A stretch of 64,000 nt of DNA from the NCBI RefSeq assembly GCF_018069625.1, contig NZ_CP072941.1, forward strand, positions 6,200,001-6,264,000. The letters run 5' to 3'. Position numbers and translations under genes: made by a program. The stretch's first letter is position 1. Each line of letters begins with the position of its first letter. Under the pieces are notes generated by a model. It saw only the letters and a program-made list of their open reading frames with translations, had not been told where the DNA came from and ran no database searches. The stretch comes from Streptomyces yatensis (GTDB taxonomy: Bacteria > Actinomycetota > Actinomycetes > Streptomycetales > Streptomycetaceae). This document shows, in pieces, positions 12,825 to 20,852 of the stretch.

Positions 12825-13153
12825 GCGCTTTCTCCTCCCGCGCGGCGGTGCCGCAGTAGACACGGGACCAACGCCCAGCGAAATGGGTTTGTTCCCCTTC
12901 CACTGTGCCAGCTTCCGTCCGGTTCGGCGCGCCCCGCACGATTCCGTGCCGCATCCGTACCGGTTTCGTGGTCGTTTCAGCCGCCACGACAGGCGGTTTG
13001 TCAACCGTTTGACCCCAATAGTGCAGTGAAGAAACCCACCCACGCCGGACGGCGGACTGCGCGCCCGTACGCGCTTCGCGTATGGTCACGCTCACCGACG
13101 GGAGCCGCTTCGGCTGCAGCCCGTACCGCTACCCAGGTCACCGTGGTGCTCCA
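12825..13153. promoter_or_regulatory. Divergent intergenic region before ftsE
   Basis: A 329-base stretch between the zinc-ribbon gene and ftsE, with no gene I can support. It contains GTTTGTCAACCGTTTGAC, an imperfect dyad at about 12995-13014. Read on the minus strand this gives a TTGACA that could act as a -35 box for the zinc-ribbon gene. The -10 element is not clear. Confidence 0.35.
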
Positions 13154-13843
13154 GTGATCCGATTCGACAACGTATCCAAGACATACCCCAAGCAGAACCG
13201 TCCCGCACTCCGGGATGTCTCGCTCGAGATCGAGAAGGGCGAGTTCGTCTTCCTCGTGGGCTCCTCGGGGTCGGGGAAGTCCACTTTCCTCCGGCTGCTC
13301 CTCCGCGAGGAGCGCGCCAGCCATGGCGCGGTCCATGTGCTGGGCAAGGATCTCGCGCGGCTGTCCAACTGGAAGGTGCCGCAGATGCGCCGCCAGTTGG
13401 GGACCGTCTTCCAGGATTTCCGGCTGCTCCCCAACAAGACGGTCGGGGAGAATGTCGCCTTCGCGCTCGAGGTGATCGGCAAGCCGCGCACCGCCATTCG
13501 GAAAACCGTCCCCGAGGTGCTCGATCTGGTGGGACTGGGCGGTAAAGACGACCGTATGCCCGGCGAGCTCTCCGGTGGTGAACAGCAGCGGGTGGCCATC
13601 GCCCGCGCGTTCGTCAACCGTCCGATGCTGCTGATCGCCGACGAGCCGACGGGAAACCTGGACCCGCAGACGTCCGTCGGCATCATGAAGCTGCTGGACC
13701 GGATCAACCGGACCGGCACCACCGTCGTCATGGCGACACACGACCAGCAGATCGTGGACCAGATGCGCAAGCGCGTGATCGAACTTGAGAAGGGCCGCCT
13801 CGTCCGCGACCAGTCCCGCGGCGTCTACGGCTACCAGCACTGA
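13154..13843 (+). CDS. ftsE: Cell-division ABC ATPase FtsE
   Basis: A 229-residue ABC ATPase, the usual FtsE length. It has Walker A (GSSGSGKST), Q-loop ([13 protein letters not shown]), signature (LSGGEQQR), Walker B (LLIADEP) and H-loop (MATHDQQ). With FtsX it forms the complex that transmits energy across the membrane to activate peptidoglycan hydrolases at division and during growth. The GTG at 13154 begins right at the conserved [12 protein letters not shown] strand; an upstream start would add 24 unrelated residues. FtsX follows after a 9-base gap, so the two are one operon. Confidence 0.95.
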   Translation: MIRFDNVSKTYPKQNRPALRDVSLEIEKGEFVFLVGSSGSGKSTFLRLLLREERASHGAVHVLGKDLARLSNWKVPQMRRQLGTVFQDFRLLPNKTVGENVAFALEVIGKPRTAIRKTVPEVLDLVGLGGKDDRMPGELSGGEQQRVAIARAFVNRPMLLIADEPTGNLDPQTSVGIMKLLDRINRTGTTVVMATHDQQIVDQMRKRVIELEKGRLVRDQSRGVYGYQH

Positions 13844-13852
13844 AAGGACGCC

Positions 13853-14764
13853 ATGCGCGCCCAGTTCGTCCTGTCGGAGATCGGCGTCGGTCTCCGCCGC
13901 AATCTCACGATGACCTTCGCGGTCATCGTCTCCGTCGCCCTCTCGCTCGCCTTGTTCGGCGGGTCCCTGCTCATGCGCGAGCAGGTGAGCACGATGAAGG
14001 GCTACTGGTACGACAAGGTCAACGTCTCGATCTTCCTCTGCAATAAGAACGACAAGGAGACCGCGGCCAATTGCGCCAAGGGCGCGGTCACCGAGGCCCA
14101 GAAGGCAGAGATCAGCTCCGAGCTGAAGCGGATGAACATCGTCGAGTCCGTTCAGTTCGAGACCAGCGAGGAGGCCTACAAGCACTACAAGGAGCAGTTC
14201 GGCGACTCGCCGCTGGCCTCCTCGCTGACCCCGGACCAGATGCAGGAGTCCTTCCGCATCAAGCTGAAGGACCCCGAGCGTTTCGACGTCATCTCCACCG
14301 CCTTCGCCGCCCGCCCCGGGGTGCAGGAGGTCCAGGACCAGAAGAGACTGGTCGGCGACCTGTTCAATCTGCTCAACGGCATGAACTTCGCGGCGCTCGG
14401 CGTGATGACGCTGATGCTGATCGTCGCGTTGATGCTGATCGTCAACACGGTGCGGGTGTCGGCGTTCAGCCGCCGCCGGGAGACCGGGATCATGCGATTG
14501 GTCGGCGCGTCCAGCTTCTATATCCAGATGCCGTTCATCATGGAGGCCGCCATCGCGGGGCTGCTGGGCGCGGGCTTCGCCTGTGTACTGCTGGTGAGCG
14601 GGCAGTACTTCCTGGTCAACAACTGGCTGGTGGACAAGATCGATGTGATCAACTTCATCGGCTGGGACGCGGTGCTCGCCAAGCTGCCGCTGGTGCTCGC
14701 GATTGGCCTGCTCATGCCCGCGCTCGCGGCGTTCTTCGCGTTGCGCAAGTACCTCAAGGTGTGA
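13853..14764 (+). CDS. ftsX: Cell-division ABC permease-like protein FtsX
   Basis: A 303-residue membrane partner of FtsE. An N-terminal helix (about 20-45) is followed by a large extracellular domain with a Cys pair (FLCNKNDKETAANC). Three further helices form the MacB/FtsX-like core at about 180-300, including the conserved VNTVRVSAFSRRRETGIMRLVGAS segment. The ATG at 13853 follows AAAGGACG. The extracellular loop of FtsX contacts peptidoglycan hydrolases or their regulators in other bacteria. The S41 PDZ protease immediately downstream may act in the same envelope process, which is inference from neighbourhood. Confidence 0.94.
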   Translation: MRAQFVLSEIGVGLRRNLTMTFAVIVSVALSLALFGGSLLMREQVSTMKGYWYDKVNVSIFLCNKNDKETAANCAKGAVTEAQKAEISSELKRMNIVESVQFETSEEAYKHYKEQFGDSPLASSLTPDQMQESFRIKLKDPERFDVISTAFAARPGVQEVQDQKRLVGDLFNLLNGMNFAALGVMTLMLIVALMLIVNTVRVSAFSRRRETGIMRLVGASSFYIQMPFIMEAAIAGLLGAGFACVLLVSGQYFLVNNWLVDKIDVINFIGWDAVLAKLPLVLAIGLLMPALAAFFALRKYLKV

Positions 14765-14775
14765 CATTCGCCTAC

Positions 14776-14808
14776 GGCGCCGTACCGGACAACCCCCGGT
14801 ACGGCGCC
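14776..14808 (+). terminator. Hairpin between ftsX and the S41 protease gene
   Basis: A 13-base perfect inverted repeat (GGCGCCGTACCGG and its complement) with a 7-base loop, 12 bases after the ftsX stop and 25 bases before the next start. It may terminate or partly attenuate transcription of ftsEX. Confidence 0.65.
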
Positions 14809-14832
14809 TGTTGGTGCCCTACACTCACCGGC

Positions 14833-16044
14833 ATGTCGGGCCCGTGTTTGTTCGTCCATCCCCGCCGCATTCGCCGCGGGGCCGCCCTGACATTGGTCTT
14901 CGTGAGCGTGCTCGCCACCGGGGCGGCCGTCGGTTCCTGGGGCGCCGAGCCCGGACATGGCAAGGACCCCCAGCCCGCCGGGATGCCCGCTCGTGCCTAT
15001 GTCGGCGCGGTCGAGAGCGACCAGGTCAAGGCGGCCGCGGCCGCGGCCCAGGAGGACGGGAAGTCCGGTTCGAAGGCCGCCCGCGAGGTGGTCAGCCGCA
15101 GCGGAGACCGGTGGGGCGCGGTCTACAGCGCCCGTGAGTACGAGGGCTTCCGCCAGAAGCTCGACGGTGCGTACGTCGGCGTCGGGATCTCCGCCCACCG
15201 GGACGCCCAGGGGCGGATCGCGGTCGAGCGCGTCGAGCCCGGCAGCCCCGCCCAGAAGGCCGGGATCCGGGCCGGCGACCGGCTGCGCACGGTCGACGGC
15301 GAGAACGTGACCGGGCGGCCGGTCACCGAGGTCGTGGCCCTGCTGCGCGGCCCCGCCGACGGCTCCCCGGGCACCCGGGTGGAGCTCGGGCTGGGGCGCG
15401 GCGGACACAAGTGGACGCAAGAGCTCCGCCGGGCCCGGCTGACCACGGACCCGGTGACCGTCGACCGGCTCAGCGGCTACGACGCCCATAGACCCGGCGC
15501 CGTCCGGATCAAGGTCGACTCGTTCACCAAGGGCACCGGCGAGCGGATCCGGCGGGCGGTGCGCGCCACCCCCCGGGGCGACGGCATCCTGCTCGATCTG
15601 CGAGGCAACTCCGGCGGGCTGGTCTCCGAGGCCGTCACCGCCGCCTCCTCGCTCCTCGACGGTGGCCTCGTCGCCACCTATGACGTCCGTGGTGACCAGC
15701 GAGTTCTCGACGCGCGGCCGGGCGGCGACACCGACAGCCCGCTGGTGGTGCTGGTCGACGGCGGCACCATGAGCGCCGCCGAGCTGCTCACCGGCGCGCT
15801 GCAGGACCGCGGCCGCGCCGTGGTCGTGGGTTCCCGCACCTTCGGCAAGGGCTCGGTGCAGATGCCGAGCGAACTGCCCGACGGCTCGGTCGCCGAGCTC
15901 ACCGTGGGCCACTACCGGACCCCGGCCGGGCGGAACGTCGACGGCGAGGGCATCGACCCCGACCTGGCGGTCAAGGGCGACGACGGCCCGTCGGCCGAGG
16001 CGCGGGCGCGCACGGTATTGAGTGGCCTCGGGGGCGGGTCCTAG
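14833..16044 (+). CDS. S41 carboxy-terminal processing protease with PDZ domain
   Basis: A 403-residue CtpA/Prc-like serine protease. One N-terminal hydrophobic segment (TLVFVSVLATGAAVGSW) acts as signal or anchor, so the enzyme works outside the membrane. A PDZ domain spans about 112-195 (VGVGISAHRD, GSPAQKAGIRAGDRL). The catalytic domain holds the nucleophile in GGTMSAAEL (near Ser314) and the general base Lys in FGKGSVQ (near 339). Known relatives trim C-termini or degrade envelope proteins. It sits between ftsEX and smpB in the order I recall for S. coelicolor, and its start is 68 bases after ftsX. The natural substrate is not known. Confidence 0.9.
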   Translation: MSGPCLFVHPRRIRRGAALTLVFVSVLATGAAVGSWGAEPGHGKDPQPAGMPARAYVGAVESDQVKAAAAAAQEDGKSGSKAAREVVSRSGDRWGAVYSAREYEGFRQKLDGAYVGVGISAHRDAQGRIAVERVEPGSPAQKAGIRAGDRLRTVDGENVTGRPVTEVVALLRGPADGSPGTRVELGLGRGGHKWTQELRRARLTTDPVTVDRLSGYDAHRPGAVRIKVDSFTKGTGERIRRAVRATPRGDGILLDLRGNSGGLVSEAVTAASSLLDGGLVATYDVRGDQRVLDARPGGDTDSPLVVLVDGGTMSAAELLTGALQDRGRAVVVGSRTFGKGSVQMPSELPDGSVAELTVGHYRTPAGRNVDGEGIDPDLAVKGDDGPSAEARARTVLSGLGGGS

Positions 16045-16062
16045 TGCGAGAATGGCCTGGCT

Positions 16063-16542
16063 ATGGCTAAAGAGACGGGTCGCAAGCTGATCGCGCAGAA
16101 CAAGAAGGCGCGGCACGACTATCACATCCTGGATACGTACGAGTGCGGTCTGGTGCTGACCGGGACCGAGGTGAAGTCGCTGCGCCAGGGGCGCGCCTCG
16201 CTCGTGGACGGCTTCGCCCAGCTCGACGGCGGCGAGGCATGGCTGCACAACGTGCACATCCCCGAGTACAGCCAGGGGACGTGGACCAACCACTCGGCGC
16301 GCCGCCGGCGGAAGCTGCTGCTGCACCGGGCGGAGATCGACAAGCTGATCGGCAAGACGCAGGAGACCGGGCACACCTTGGTGCCGCTGGCCCTGTACTT
16401 CAAGGACGGCCGGGCCAAGGTCGAGATCGCGCTGGCGAAGGGTAAGAAGGAGTACGACAAGCGCCAGACGCTGCGCGAGCGGCAGGACCGCCGGGAGTCC
16501 GAGCGGGCGATGTCCGCGGCGCGGCGGCGGCAGCGGGCCTGA
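16063..16542 (+). CDS. smpB: SsrA-binding protein SmpB
   Basis: A 159-residue trans-translation protein that binds the tRNA-like domain of tmRNA and carries it to stalled ribosomes. Diagnostic parts are [18 protein letters not shown] at the N-terminus, [14 protein letters not shown], and the basic C-terminal tail [19 protein letters not shown] that enters the mRNA channel. The ATG at 16063 lies 18 bases after the protease stop. The tmRNA gene itself starts 206 bases downstream on the same strand, so both trans-translation components are adjacent. Confidence 0.97.
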   Translation: MAKETGRKLIAQNKKARHDYHILDTYECGLVLTGTEVKSLRQGRASLVDGFAQLDGGEAWLHNVHIPEYSQGTWTNHSARRRRKLLLHRAEIDKLIGKTQETGHTLVPLALYFKDGRAKVEIALAKGKKEYDKRQTLRERQDRRESERAMSAARRRQRA

Positions 16543-16553
16543 CCGCCCAGGGG

Positions 16554-16615
16554 GCCTGCTCTGCCCAGCGGGCCCGCTCTGCCCAGCGGGCCTGGTCAGG
16601 GCAGTGGGCCTGACC
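16554..16615. repeat. Degenerate 18-bp tandem repeat after smpB
   Basis: Three and a half units of about 18 bases. The first two differ at one position (GCCTGCTCTGCCCAGCGG and GCCCGCTCTGCCCAGCGG); the later ones are more diverged. The last part also folds as GGTCAGG/CCTGACC (16594-16615) and might help terminate smpB transcription. Confidence 0.65.
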
Positions 16616-16748
16616 GGCCGGGCACGCGCCCCCCGGGGGACGGGAATGATGTGGCCCCGTCGCGCGTTGTTCACCTATGATGGCGCTGTGCCCCTCCGAG
16701 GGCGCGGCACCACCTTTGAGCAGTATCCAATTCAATAGCGAGCCACAT

Positions 16749-17118
16749 GGGGATGATCGGTTTCGACAGCGGCTGTCGAAGCAGGAGAAGCGAGCCGAGG
16801 AAGCGGCAATGATCTCGTTAACCATATGTCGCAACCAATAATCGCCAACACCAAGCGCGATTCCTTCGCCCTCGCTGCCTAAGTAGCGACTTGCGAAGTG
16901 TCAGCCCGGGGCTGTTCCCGACCCGGATCCTGGCATCAGCTAGGGAACTAAACCACTAAGCCCGGTCACGGGGCGTAGTGGGAAATCAAACAGTGACTGA
17001 GCCCGTCGGAGACTTGTCCGCGTGATCTCCGGGGCCGAGAAAAGCACAGCGGACTGCGCTCGGAGAAGTCCTGATTCCACACCGGTGGACGCGGGTTCGA
17101 TTCCCGCCATCTCCACTC
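16749..17118 (+). ncRNA. ssrA: Transfer-messenger RNA (tmRNA, SsrA)
   Basis: A one-piece tmRNA of about 367 nucleotides. The 5' end GGGGATG pairs with CATCTCC at 17108-17114 to form the acceptor stem (one G-U). The T-arm (GGTTCGATTCC) is directly before it, and the genome encodes ACT rather than ACCA, so CCA must be added. The resume codon is GCC at 16844 and the tag reads ANTKRDSFALAA, ended by TAA at 16880-16882. The hydrophobic ALAA end is the usual protease signal. The tag looks four residues shorter than the one I remember for S. coelicolor. A TATGAT at 16676-16681 could be the -10 box of its promoter, leaving a 5' leader to be removed. Its partner gene smpB is just upstream. Confidence 0.95.
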
Positions 17119-17127
17119 ATCCCATGT

Positions 17128-17165
17128 ACGACGAGGGCCCCGCCATCCGGCGGGGCCCTCGTCGT
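17128..17165 (+). terminator. tmRNA terminator hairpin
   Basis: A perfect 17-base stem (ACGACGAGGGCCCCGCC and its complement) with a 4-base loop, starting about 10 bases after the tmRNA 3' end. It ends 10 bases before the stop of the convergent monooxygenase gene and can serve both strands. Confidence 0.9.
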
Positions 17166-17175
17166 GTTCCGGTGC

Positions 17176-18327
17176 TCATCGCCGCTCGGCCGGGTCCGGC
17201 GAGCGAGCGGCTTCCGAGAACAGGCTGATGACCCCGGCGGGGGCGTTGGCGCCGAAGACGAAGTCGATGGTGCGGTGGGCGGCGGCGGCCGCCTTCCGGC
17301 TCCGGGGGAACATTCCGCTCTCGTAGTCGGCGAGGGCCTGCTCGGTGTCGTCGGGGTGGGCGGCGATCGCCGTACCGAGTTCGGCGCCGTCGAGCATCGC
17401 GAGATTGGCTCCGTCTCCTCCGGGGACGGTCGCGTGCGCCGCGTCGCCGAGGAGGGTGACGCCGGGGACCCGGTCCCAGCGGTGGTCGTCCGGCAGCTCG
17501 TAGATGCTGCGCAGGACGGGTGCGGACGCGCCGTCGGTGATCAAGGCCAGCAGTTCCGGTGCCCAGCCGTCGAACTCGGCCGCCACCCGTGCCTTCGCCG
17601 CCGGGGCGTCGGTGAAGTCGATCGCGTCGAACCACTCCACAGGACGGTGCAGCACGACGTAGGTGTGGATGACGTCACCGGCTTCCCGGTGGGCGAGGAA
17701 TCCCCTGCCCGGGACCAGGGCGTACAGGGCGCCGTTCCCGACGAGGCCCGCCACGCGCGGGTGGGCCGTGTCGACGTCGTGCAGGTAGGTGTCGACGTAG
17801 CTCATGCCCGAGTACACCGGCCGTGCGTCCGACAGCAGCGCCCGGACCCTGGACCAGACCCCGTCGGCGCCCACGAGGACGTCGGACACGGCCGACGAAC
17901 CATCCGCGAACGACACCTGGTGCCGTCCGTCCCCGACGGGGGTCGCCGAGACGAGCTTCTTGTCCCATCGCACCGTGCCGGGCGGCAGTGCTTCGAGCAG
18001 GATCCGGCGGATGTCGCCGCGCAGGGTTTCCGGCCGTGCCAGGGAGCCGTCGTCCGGCCGGTCGACGACCACGCGTCCCCGCTCGTCGACGACGCGTCGT
18101 GCCCCGCCGCCCCGGTGGATGATCGAGCGGTACTCCTCGGTGAGCCCGGCCATCTCCAGGGCGAGCTGGCCGTCCTCTTCGTGGAGGTCGAGCTGTCCTC
18201 CCTGGGTGCGGACGCCCGCGGACTTCTCGGCCTCGTAGACGGTGGCGGGGATGTGGTGGAGATGCAGGATCCGGGCGAGCGTGAGTCCGCCGAGGCCGGC
18301 GCCGATGATCGAGACCGAGGGCGTCAT
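17176..18327 (-). CDS. FAD-dependent monooxygenase, TetX-like
   Basis: A 383-residue single-component flavoprotein hydroxylase. The Rossmann GAGLGGLTLA motif is at residues 9-18 and the dinucleotide-binding DG motif is in LVGADGVWSRVR. The FAD-phosphate motif is LLGDAAHATVPGGDGANLAM. The segment GGQLDLHEEDGQLALEMAGL resembles the TetX subgroup, which hydroxylates tetracyclines, but many relatives act on other aromatics. The ATG at 18327 has AAAGGAC upstream. It is divergent from a TetR regulator of the tetracycline-repressor C-domain type, with a palindromic operator between them. This is the layout of a drug- or metabolite-inducible detoxification pair. The substrate is not established. Confidence 0.85.
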   Translation of the reverse strand: MTPSVSIIGAGLGGLTLARILHLHHIPATVYEAEKSAGVRTQGGQLDLHEEDGQLALEMAGLTEEYRSIIHRGGGARRVVDERGRVVVDRPDDGSLARPETLRGDIRRILLEALPPGTVRWDKKLVSATPVGDGRHQVSFADGSSAVSDVLVGADGVWSRVRALLSDARPVYSGMSYVDTYLHDVDTAHPRVAGLVGNGALYALVPGRGFLAHREAGDVIHTYVVLHRPVEWFDAIDFTDAPAAKARVAAEFDGWAPELLALITDGASAPVLRSIYELPDDHRWDRVPGVTLLGDAAHATVPGGDGANLAMLDGAELGTAIAAHPDDTEQALADYESGMFPRSRKAAAAAHRTIDFVFGANAPAGVISLFSEAARSPDPAERR

Positions 18328-18363
18328 GGGAAGTCCTTTCGCGATGGGCTGCCTCTCACCCTA

Positions 18364-18400
18364 TGACGAACATTGTTCTGACGCCGATCATTGTTCGTCA
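18364..18400. promoter_or_regulatory. Probable TetR operator between monooxygenase and regulator genes
   Basis: A perfect 9-base inverted repeat TGACGAACA (18364-18372) and TGTTCGTCA (18392-18400) flanks a 19-base centre. The left arm runs on into GAACATTGTTC, itself nearly palindromic. It is centred between the two divergent starts, as expected for autoregulation by the adjacent TetR protein. Confidence 0.7.
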
Positions 18401-18417
18401 ACGAGTAGAGTGGCGCC

Positions 18418-19176
18418 GTGGCAGGACGACGGGCAGCACGTGACGCAATCTCCCGGGACCAGTGGGCGGCGCTGATCTCGGCCCAGAACGGCGCCTCGGA
18501 AACCGGGGCGCGCCGGGCCGCCGGCCGGGAGAAGACCCCCATCACGGTGGAGCGCATCATCGACGCCGCTCTCCAGGCCGTCGAGGAGGGTGGCTTCGAG
18601 GACCTGACGATGCGCATGGTCGCGACGAGGCTCGGGACCGGCCCCGCCTCGTTGTACGCGCATGTGCGTAACCGGGCGGAACTCGGCGACCTGCTCATCG
18701 GCAGGCTCTGCTCCCAGGTCGCGCTCCCCGCACCGGACCCCGCGTGCTGGCGGGACCAGTTCATGGACGTATGCGCACAGCTGCGCGATCAGTTTCTGCG
18801 CTACCCCGGTATCGCGCAGGCCGCCCTCGCCGTGGTGCCCGCCGATCTGGCGACCCTGCGGGTCGGCGAGGGGATGCTCGCGATCCTGCTCGCCAGTGGC
18901 GCGCCCGCCCGCCAGGCGGCCTGGACCAGTGACGCGGCCTTCCTCTACATCACGGGCTACTGCCTGGAGGCATCCGCGGCCCGGCGGCAGAGCGAGGACG
19001 TCGACGGCCGGGTGATCGACCGCGCCGAGATCGAGGAGCGGCTCCGCATGCTGCCGCCCGACCTGTTCCCCCATACCGTCGCCCATGCGCGGGAGCTCAC
19101 CTCGGGCACCGGACACGACCGGTTCACCTTCACCCTCACCCTGCTGCTGCAGGGGCTGGTTCCGTCACGGCTGTGA
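18418..19176 (+). CDS. TetR-family transcriptional repressor
   Basis: A 252-residue regulator. The helix-turn-helix domain is at about 40-90 (ITVERIIDAALQAVEEGGFEDLTMRMVATRLGTG is spread over it), followed by LYAHVRNRAELGDLL, which is typical of the subgroup with a TetR-class C-terminal ligand domain. The first 35 residues are an extra basic extension. The GTG at 18418 is 90 bases from the divergent monooxygenase start and 17 bases from the operator. It most likely represses both genes until a small molecule binds; the ligand is unknown. Confidence 0.85.
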   Translation: MAGRRAARDAISRDQWAALISAQNGASETGARRAAGREKTPITVERIIDAALQAVEEGGFEDLTMRMVATRLGTGPASLYAHVRNRAELGDLLIGRLCSQVALPAPDPACWRDQFMDVCAQLRDQFLRYPGIAQAALAVVPADLATLRVGEGMLAILLASGAPARQAAWTSDAAFLYITGYCLEASAARRQSEDVDGRVIDRAEIEERLRMLPPDLFPHTVAHARELTSGTGHDRFTFTLTLLLQGLVPSRL

Positions 19177-19277
19177 ACAGCCTCAGCACGCCAAACGCTT
19201 CACCGCCCGCCCTGACCGCCCGCCCATCCGCCGTCCGCGCCCAAGGGTGGGGTTCCTCCTCCAAATCGGCCCTCAGC

Positions 19278-19827
19278 TCAGGTGAGGCGGTGTTCCCAGC
19301 GCAACGCGGGGCTGTCGCCGATCCAGTACCTATGGGAGCGGGGGGTGATGCGGAGCCGCATCGCACTGATGTCGGGGCGTCCGGCGTCCTGCCAGGCGAT
19401 GAGCGCCCGCTGGATGTCGTCCCACAGTGCCACCGGTCCGCCTTGCCGGACGGTCCAGCCGGAGCCGTTCCCAGCGAACGTGGCGAAGGATTCACGGTCG
19501 GCGTCGAAGACGTAGAGCTGTCGGCGGCCATCGCTCCCGGTGGCGCGTACGAGCTGGGCGCCGGGTGCGGCGAGCTGGGCGAGGAGGGCGGGCATCCACT
19601 CTTCCAGCAGCGCCGGCGGCACTTTCGCCGCACGCTCGCTGTCGGCGTAGGCGGTGCGCGCCGACAGGTCCCGCGGCGAGCGGTACCACGACCTGGGAGC
19701 GGGCCTGCATGAACGACGACTCCCCGATGATCCGCCCCTCGGCTGTGCCGTCCTCGTTCACGGTGACCTTGGCGAGGCCGGTGCCGTACGCCCAGGAGCG
19801 TGGTGCGGTGACGTCGGCCGTCGGCGG
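19278..19827 (-). pseudogene. Decayed C-terminal part of a peptide-maturation methyltransferase
   Basis: Read on the minus strand from the stop of the oxidoreductase gene, one frame gives PRSWAYGTGLAKVTVNEDG and then EGRIIGESSFMQARSQ. After about 19680 the protein-like sequence continues in another frame (DLSARTAYADSERAAKVPPA, then LYVFDADRESFATF and HRYWIGDSP) to the stop at 19278. This resembles the C-terminal half of the methyltransferases found with ATP-grasp or FxLD-type ribosomal peptide maturation systems, which is a judgement from memory. The N-terminal AdoMet-binding half is missing, one frameshift is present and no start codon fits. It is best read as a remnant between two regulator/enzyme pairs. 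The last 114 codons alone could be mistaken for an intact small gene. Confidence 0.6.
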
Positions 19828-20754
19828 TCAGCCGATGTCCAGGACCGCCTTGCCGTGGAGGCGGCGGTCCAGGAGTGCGGTGACGGCCTCCTCGGCCCGG
19901 TCCCAGCCGCCGCGCCAGGTGATCTGGGGGTCGAGGTCGCCCGCCGCGACGCGCTCCGCGAGCCAGCCGAGGTCCGGGCCGATGGCGGCGCCGTCCAGCA
20001 GGTAGAAGGTGACGATCGAGCGGTCGTGGCGGCCTTCGTTGCCGTAGAGGGCGCCGAACGGGAAGGTCTCGGGCTGGCCCGTGACATGGCCGACGGAGAC
20101 CAGGGTGCCGTGCGCGGCGAGCTTGTCGTACGCCGCCACCAGCTGCGGTCCGCCGACGTTGTCGACCACTCCGTGCAGCGGCTCGTCGATCTCGGCCGGG
20201 TCCCTGACCACCTGGTGGGCGCCCAGTGTCCGCAGGCCGTCGCCGTGGGCGGCCGGGTCGCCGGTGGAGGCGATGACATGGGCGCCGCCGAGCCGGGCGA
20301 GCTGGACGGCGTAGCGGCCGACGCCGCCGGTGGCGCCCGTGACCAGGATGCGCCGGCCGAGGGTGTCGCCGATCCGGCGCAGGGCGCGCAGGGCGCTGGC
20401 GCCCGCGACCGGGATGGTGCTGATCGCGCCGGGGTCGGCGCCGGTGGGCGGGACGCCGAGCATCGCGGTGTCCACCGCGCGCAGCTCCGCCCAGCCGCCG
20501 TCCGCGCCCAGGGTGACGACGGGGGTTCCGGCGGCCGGTCCGGAGCCGTCGGCGGCCGCGCGCTCGACCACCCCGGCGGCGTCCCAGCCCAGCACGGTGC
20601 CCTCGGGGGCCTCGGTGCGGTGGGCGACCTCGCCGTAGTTGAGGGAGGTGGCGGTCACCCGTACCAGCGCCTGGTGCGGGGCGGGTTCGGGGTCGGCGGC
20701 CTCGCCGAGGCGGAGGCCGGAGGGGGCGGAGTGGTCAACGAGCAGGGCACGCAT
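19828..20754 (-). CDS. Zinc-independent quinone oxidoreductase (MDR family)
   Basis: A 308-residue medium-chain dehydrogenase/reductase of the quinone oxidoreductase type. The GroES-like N-terminal domain contains [10 protein letters not shown] and [10 protein letters not shown], and the NADPH-binding Rossmann fold has [20 protein letters not shown]. The zinc-ligand cysteines of alcohol dehydrogenases are absent. The reaction expected is NADPH-dependent reduction of quinones or enones in the cytoplasm. It is divergent from a TetR gene with a palindromic operator 40 bases upstream of its ATG, so it is probably induced by reactive electrophiles or a related ligand. Confidence 0.87.
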   Translation of the reverse strand: MRALLVDHSAPSGLRLGEAADPEPAPHQALVRVTATSLNYGEVAHRTEAPEGTVLGWDAAGVVERAAADGSGPAAGTPVVTLGADGGWAELRAVDTAMLGVPPTGADPGAISTIPVAGASALRALRRIGDTLGRRILVTGATGGVGRYAVQLARLGGAHVIASTGDPAAHGDGLRTLGAHQVVRDPAEIDEPLHGVVDNVGGPQLVAAYDKLAAHGTLVSVGHVTGQPETFPFGALYGNEGRHDRSIVTFYLLDGAAIGPDLGWLAERVAAGDLDPQITWRGGWDRAEEAVTALLDRRLHGKAVLDIG

Positions 20755-20793
20755 GGTGGTTCGCCTTTCGGTGAAGGGTGACGATCACAGTTA

Positions 20794-20825
20794 TGCCACT
20801 GAGTGGCAAAAGCGCGCAAGTGGCA
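20794..20825. promoter_or_regulatory. TetR operator between oxidoreductase and regulator genes
   Basis: TGCCACT-G-AGTGGCA at 20794-20808 is a perfect 7-base dyad, and a further half-site AAGTGGCA lies at 20818-20825. A TACACT hexamer at 20840-20845 stands 7 bases before the GTG of the TetR gene, the spacing of a leaderless promoter. Binding here would block both divergent genes. Confidence 0.7.
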
Positions 20826-20852
20826 CCGTCGTTGACGGTTACACTTTTCGCC

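Noticed and set aside
17080..17115. Separate tRNA gene suggested by GGTTCGATTCCCGCC
   Set aside because: This is the T-arm and acceptor of the tmRNA that starts at 16749.
19278..19622. An intact 114-residue gene
   Set aside because: Homologous sequence continues upstream in the same frame to about 19680 and then in another frame, which marks it as the end of a broken gene.
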